From assembly GCF_000003605.2 (NCBI RefSeq), contig NW_003129600.1:1-41932 (forward strand): DNA of 41,932 nt. Reading direction: 5' to 3'. Below the pieces are notes generated by a model, which worked only from the letters and a program-made list of their open reading frames with translations, made no database searches and was not told the origin of the DNA. This stretch comes from Saccoglossus kowalevskii. Taxonomy: Eukaryota > Hemichordata > Enteropneusta > Harrimaniidae. Positions within the stretch are counted from its first letter, which is position 1, and each line of letters begins with the position of its first letter. Below are positions 37,801 through 41,932 of the stretch, in pieces. The position numbers were made by a program, and so were the translations under genes.

Positions 37801-38738
37801 AATACACTGTTCCACTAGCTGACAATCACAAATGCACTGGTCATGACAGAGCAGACCTTCACATCTATTACACTGTTCCACTAGTTGACAATAACAAATG
37901 CACTGGTCATGACAGAGCAGACCTTCACATCTATTACACTGTTCCACTAGCTGACAATCACAAATGCACTGGTCATGACAGAGCAGACCTTCACATCTAT
38001 TACACTGTTCCACTAGTTGACAATAACAAATGCACTGGTCATGACAGAGCAGACCTTCACATCTATTACACTGTTCCACTAGCTGACAATCACAAATGCA
38101 CTGGTCATGACAGAGCAGACCTTCACATCTATTACACTGTTCCACTAGCTGACAATCACAAATGCACTGGTCATGACAGAGCAGACCTTCACATCTATTA
38201 CACTGTTCCACTAGCTGACAATCACAAATGCACTAGTCATGACAGAGCAGACCTTCACATCTATTACACTGTTCCACTAGCTGACAATCACAAATGCACT
38301 GGTCATGACAGAGCAGACCTTCACATCTATTACACTGTTCCACTAGTTGACAATAACAAATGCACTGGTCATGACAGAGCAGACCTTCACATCTATTACA
38401 CTGTTCCACTAGCTGACAATCACAAATGCACTGGTCATGACAGAGCAGACCTTCACATCTATTACACTGTTCCACTAGTTGACAATAACAAATGCACTGG
38501 TCATGACAGAGCAGACCTTCACATCTATTACACTGTTCCACTAGCTGACAATCACAAATGCACTGGTCATGACAGAGCAGACCTTCACATCTATTACACT
38601 GTTCCACTAGCTGACAATCACAAATGCACTGGTCATGATAGAGCAGACCTTCACATCTATTACACTGTTCCACTAGCTGACAATCACAAATGCACTGGTC
38701 ATGACAGAGCAGACCTTCACATCTAATACACTGTTCCA
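37801..38738 (+). repeat. 66 bp run with two 132 bp marker pairs
   Basis: This is an unbroken run of mostly T-class 66 bp monomers. The actagttgacaataac variant lies at 37884 and 38016 and again at 38346 and 38478, so each pair is 132 bp apart and the pairs are separated by 330 bp (five monomers). One catgatagagc copy lies near 38636. This recurs near 41546, suggesting the segment was copied to the end of the window. Confidence 0.85.
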
Positions 38739-39594
38739 CTAGCTAACAATCACAGTGCAATGGTCATGACAGAGCAGACCTTCACATCTATTACACTGTT
38801 CCACTAGCTTACAATCACGAATACACTGGTCATGACAGAGCAGACCTTCACATCTATTACACTGTTCCACTAGCTGACAATCACAAATGCACTGGTCATG
38901 ACAGAGCAGACCTTCACATCTATTACACTGTTCCACTAGCTGACAATCACAAATGCACTGGTCATGACAGAGCAGACCTTCACATCTAATACACTGTTCC
39001 ACTAGCTGACAATCACAAATGCACTGGTCATGACAGAGCAGACCTTCACATCTATTACACTGTTCCACTAGCTGACAATCACAAGTGCACTGGTCATGAC
39101 AGAGCAGACCTTCACATCTAATACACTGTTCCACTAGCTGACAATCACAAATGCACTGGTCATGACAGAGCAGACCTTCACATCTAATACACTGTTCCAC
39201 TAGCTGACAATCACAAATGCACTGGTCATGACAGAGCAGACCTTCACATCTAATACACTGTTCCACTAGCTGACAATCACAAATGCACTGGTCATGACAG
39301 AGCAGACCTTCACATCTAATACACTGTTCCACTAGCTGACAATCACAAATGCACACGTCATGACAGAGCAGACCTTCACATCTATTACACTGTTCCACTA
39401 GCTGACAATCACAGTGCAATGGTCATGACAGAGCAGAGCTTCACATCTGTTACATTGTTCCACTAGCTGACAATCACAAATGCACTGGTCATGACAGAGC
39501 AGACCTTCACATCTAATACACTGTTCCACTAGCTGACAATCACAAATGCACACGTCATGACAGAGCAGACCTTCACATCTAATACACTGTTCCA
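38739..39594 (+). repeat. Partial block 2, copy c, then mixed monomers
   Basis: The gcttacaatcacgaataca marker (38807) and the following order match 2611-2990 at an offset of 36192. Two aatgcacacg copies and two 65 bp copies follow. The gagcagagcttcacatctgttac copy near 39434 carries private changes. Confidence 0.8.
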
Positions 39595-41038
39595 CTAGCT
39601 GACAATCACAGTGCAATGGTCATGACAGAGCAGACCTTCACATCTATTACACTGTTCTACGATCAGACAATCACAAATGCACTGGTCATGACAGAGCAGA
39701 CCTTCACATCTATTACACTGTTCCACTAGCTGACAATCACAAATGCACTGGTCATGACAGAGCAGACCTTCACATCTATTACACTGTTCCACTAGCTGAC
39801 AATCACAAATGCACTGGTCATTACAGAGCAGACCTTCACATCTAATACACTGTTCCACTAGCTGACAATCACAAATGCACTGGTCATGACAGAGCAGACC
39901 TTCACATCTAATACACTGTTCCACTAGCTGACAATCACAAATGCACTGGTCATGACAGAGCAGACCTTCACATCTAATACACTGTTCCACTAGCTGACAA
40001 TCACAGTGCAATGGTCATGACAGAGCAGACCTTCACATCTATTACACTGTTCTACGATCAGACAATCACAAATGCACTGGTCATGACAGAGCAGACCTTC
40101 ACATCTAATACACTGTTCCACTAGCTGACAATCACAAATGCACTGGTCATGACAGAGCAGACCTACACATCTATTACACTGTTCCACTAGCTGACAATCA
40201 CAAATGCACTGGTCATGACAGAGCAGACCTTCACATCTATTACACTGTTCCACTAGCTGACAATCACAAATGCACTAGTCATGACAGAGCAGACCTTCAC
40301 ATCTATTACACTGTTCCACTAGCTGACAATCACAAATGCACTGGTCATTACAGAGCAGACCCTCACATCTAATACACTGTTCCACTAGCTGACAATCACA
40401 AATGCACTGGTCATGACAGAGCAGACCTTCACATCTAATACACTGTTCCACTAGCTGACAATCACAAATGCACTGGTCATGACAGAGTAGACCTTCACAT
40501 CTATTACACTGTTCCACTAGCTGACAATCACAAATGCACTGGTCATGACAGAGCAGACCTTCACATCTAATACACAGTTCCACTAGCTGACAATCACAAG
40601 TGCACTGGTCATGACAGAGTAGACCTTCACATCTATTACACTGTTCCACTAGCTGACAATCACAAATGCACTGGTCATGACAGAGCAGACCTTCACATCT
40701 ATTACATTGTTCCACTAGCTGACAATCACAAATGCACTGGTCATGACAGAGCAGACCTTCACATCTAATACACTGTTCCACTAGCTGACAATCACAAATG
40801 CACACGTCATGACAGAGCAGACCTTCACATCTATTACACTGTTCCACTAGCTGACAATCACAGTGCAATGGTCATGACAGAGCAGACCTTCACATCTATT
40901 ACATTGTTCCACTAGCTGACAATCACAAATGCACTGGTCATGACAGAGCAGACCTTCACATCTAATACACTGTTCCACTAGCTAACAATCACAAATGCAC
41001 ACGTCATGACAGAGCAGACTTTCAAATCTAATACACTG
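39595..41038 (+). repeat. Satellite monomers to patch 5
   Basis: Cattacagagc copies lie at 39819 and 40347. The second is followed by accctc, a combination shared with 17642 and 19942. The acacagttcc marker with flanking gagtagacc copies (40486-40620) matches the block 1 order near 214-350. The stretch ends with ctaacaatc, aatgcacacg and the gactttcaaatc marker at 41018. Confidence 0.82.
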
Positions 41039-41340
41039 TTTCCACTAGCTGACAATCACAAATGCACTGGTCATGACAGAGCAAACCTTTCACATCTATT
41101 ACACTGTTCCACTAAGCTGACAATCACAAATACACTGGTCATGACAGAAGCAGACCTTTCAACATCTTATTAACACTGTTCCACTAGGTGACAATCACAA
41201 AATGCACTGGTTCATGACAGAGCAGACCTTCACATTTTATTACACTGTTCCATAAGTTGACAATAACAAATGCACTGGTCATGACAGAGCAGACCTTCAC
41301 ATCTATTACACTGTTCCACTAGCTGACAATCACAAAATGC
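41039..41340. other. Error-rich patch 5 (insertions)
   Basis: Single-base insertions dominate: gtttccac, aaacctttcac, actaagctg, gaagcagacctttcaacatcttattaacac, cacaaaatgc, ggttcatg, cacattttattac and ccataagttg. Most lengthen short runs of one base or duplicate a base, which is a typical sequencing-error signature. The two gttgacaataac copies flanking it are 133 bp apart instead of 132, consistent with a spurious base. Confidence 0.7.
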
Positions 41341-41932
41341 ACTGGTCATGACAGAGCAGACCTTCACATCTATTACACTGTTCCACTAGTTGACAATAAC
41401 AAATGCACTGGTCATGACAGAGCAGACCTTCACATCTATTACACTGTTCCACTAGCTGACAATCACAAATGCACTGGTCATGACAGAGCAGACCTTCACA
41501 TCTATTACACTGTTCCACTAGCTGACAATCACAAATGCACTGGTCATGATAGAGCAGACCTTCACATCTATTACACTGTTCCACTAGCTGACAATCACAA
41601 ATGCACTGGTCATGACAGAGCAGACCTTCACATCTATTACACTGTTCCACTAGCTGACAATCACAAATGCACTGGTCATGACAGAGCAGACCTTCACATC
41701 TAATACACTGTTCCACTAGCTGACAATCACAAATGCACTGGTCATGACAGAGCAGACCTTCACATCTAATACACTGTTCCACTAGCTGACAATCACAAAT
41801 GCACTGGTCATGACAGAGCAGACCTTCACATCTAATACACTGTTCCACTAGCTGACAATCACAGTGCAATGGTCATGACAGAGCAAGACCTTCACATCTA
41901 ATACATTGTTCCACTAGTTGACAATCACAAAA
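41341..41932 (+). repeat. Satellite monomers, right end of window
   Basis: These are 66 bp monomers with gttgacaataac at 41389 and a catgatagagc copy near 41546, the same pair of rare variants as at 38478 and 38636 (157-158 bp apart in both places). A 65 bp copy follows near 41860, then gagcaagacc with an extra a. The array continues beyond the window edge. Confidence 0.85.

Larger units (their letters stand above)
1..41932. repeat. 66 bp satellite array filling the whole window
   Basis: Head-to-tail copies of a 66 bp monomer run from base 1 to base 41932 in a single orientation, and both ends fall inside the array. Each copy shows the same landmarks in order: ctgacaatcac, a variable gca core, ggtcatgacagagcagacc, ttcacatct, tacactgttcc, actag. 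Most copies differ from the consensus at only a few positions. The consensus is about 44% G+C, with C exceeding G by 19 to 10 on the + strand, and contains no CpG. Long homogeneous arrays of this kind are a hallmark of eukaryotic heterochromatin. Whether this one is centromeric, pericentromeric or elsewhere cannot be told from sequence alone. I do not recognise the family. Confidence 0.97.

Noticed and set aside
920-40810. CRE-like site in the aatgcacacgtcatg variant
   Set aside because: It holds only a half-site (acgtca), occurs in a minority of units and has no promoter context. It is likely chance.
49-41869. Dozens of - strand open frames as genes for cysteine-rich proteins
   Set aside because: They are the same 22-codon repeat read through. 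Apparent starts are GTG or TTG because the consensus frame lacks ATG, and ends are set by 65 bp monomers. No unique domain, signal peptide or regulatory context exists.
1-41932. CRISPR array
   Set aside because: Repeats are contiguous with no unique spacers. Every part of the 66 bp unit recurs, there are no cas-like frames, and the scale and variant structure fit a satellite.
1-41932. Metallothionein or zinc-binding protein gene
   Set aside because: Cysteine spacing gives only a superficial likeness. Frame-breaking 65 bp units and the lack of a proper start argue against a coding repeat.
1-41932. CENP-B box or other known centromere motif
   Set aside because: The ttcg and cggg elements of the CENP-B box are absent from the consensus. 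ttcgcatc variants lack the second half.
1-41932. Telomeric repeat, rRNA spacer or 5S array
   Set aside because: No TTAGGG-like short units, and no rRNA, tRNA or polymerase III box A/B pattern in the monomer.
1-41932. Transposon insertion or terminal inverted repeats inside the array
   Set aside because: I found no interval that departs from the 64-66 bp unit by more than small indels, and no inversion of orientation.
1-41932. Regular higher-order repeat of fixed length
   Set aside because: Matching blocks occur at many different offsets (723, 2300, 3883, 8024, 10003, 11248, 12564, 17237 bp and others) with nested boundaries, so no single period fits.

Overview
The whole 41.9 kb window is one uninterrupted satellite (tandem-repeat) array. 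A monomer of 66 bp, with common 65 bp and rare 64 bp length variants, is repeated head to tail in one orientation from the first base to the last, about 635 to 640 copies. I find no unique flanking DNA, gene, RNA gene, transposon or CRISPR array. A long homogeneous array like this is typical of eukaryotic constitutive heterochromatin (centromeric, pericentromeric, subtelomeric or sex-chromosome). I do not recognise the monomer and cannot name the species. Consensus monomer composition is about 44% G+C, with 10 G against 19 C on the + strand and no CpG.

Layout. Monomers fall into diagnostic classes. These are: A or T at the centre of tctaWtac; the 65 bp class containing cagtgcaatgg; junction forms actagctg, actagttg, tctacgagcag, tctacgatcag and ccatgagctg; and rare markers such as caaagcatag, gactttcaaatc, cattacagagc and catggcag. 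The order of these markers shows large copied blocks of about 0.4 to 1.35 kb, at several unrelated distances: 3883, 8024, 11248, 10003, 12564, 17237, 2300 and 723 bp, among others. It is therefore a mosaic of overlapping segmental duplications, not a single regular higher-order repeat. A 132 bp (two-monomer) and a 264 bp (four-monomer) sub-period also survive in places.

Coding potential. Because 66 is 3 x 22, the - strand of consensus monomers is an open frame for a 22-residue cysteine-rich repeat (six Cys per unit), giving open frames of up to 660 codons. I judge these to be by-products of the repeat. The consensus frame has no ATG, so the apparent starts are almost all GTG or TTG. Each 65 bp monomer shifts the frame into a stop, and no promoter, signal peptide or splice structure is visible. 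No CDS is called.

Sequence quality. Five patches (about 6630-6800, 8140-8340, 19600-19860, 32893-33200, 41039-41340) carry dense indels or substitutions unlike the rest. They look more like low-quality read ends or assembly joins than biology, and they limit what can be concluded about copy number and block order.
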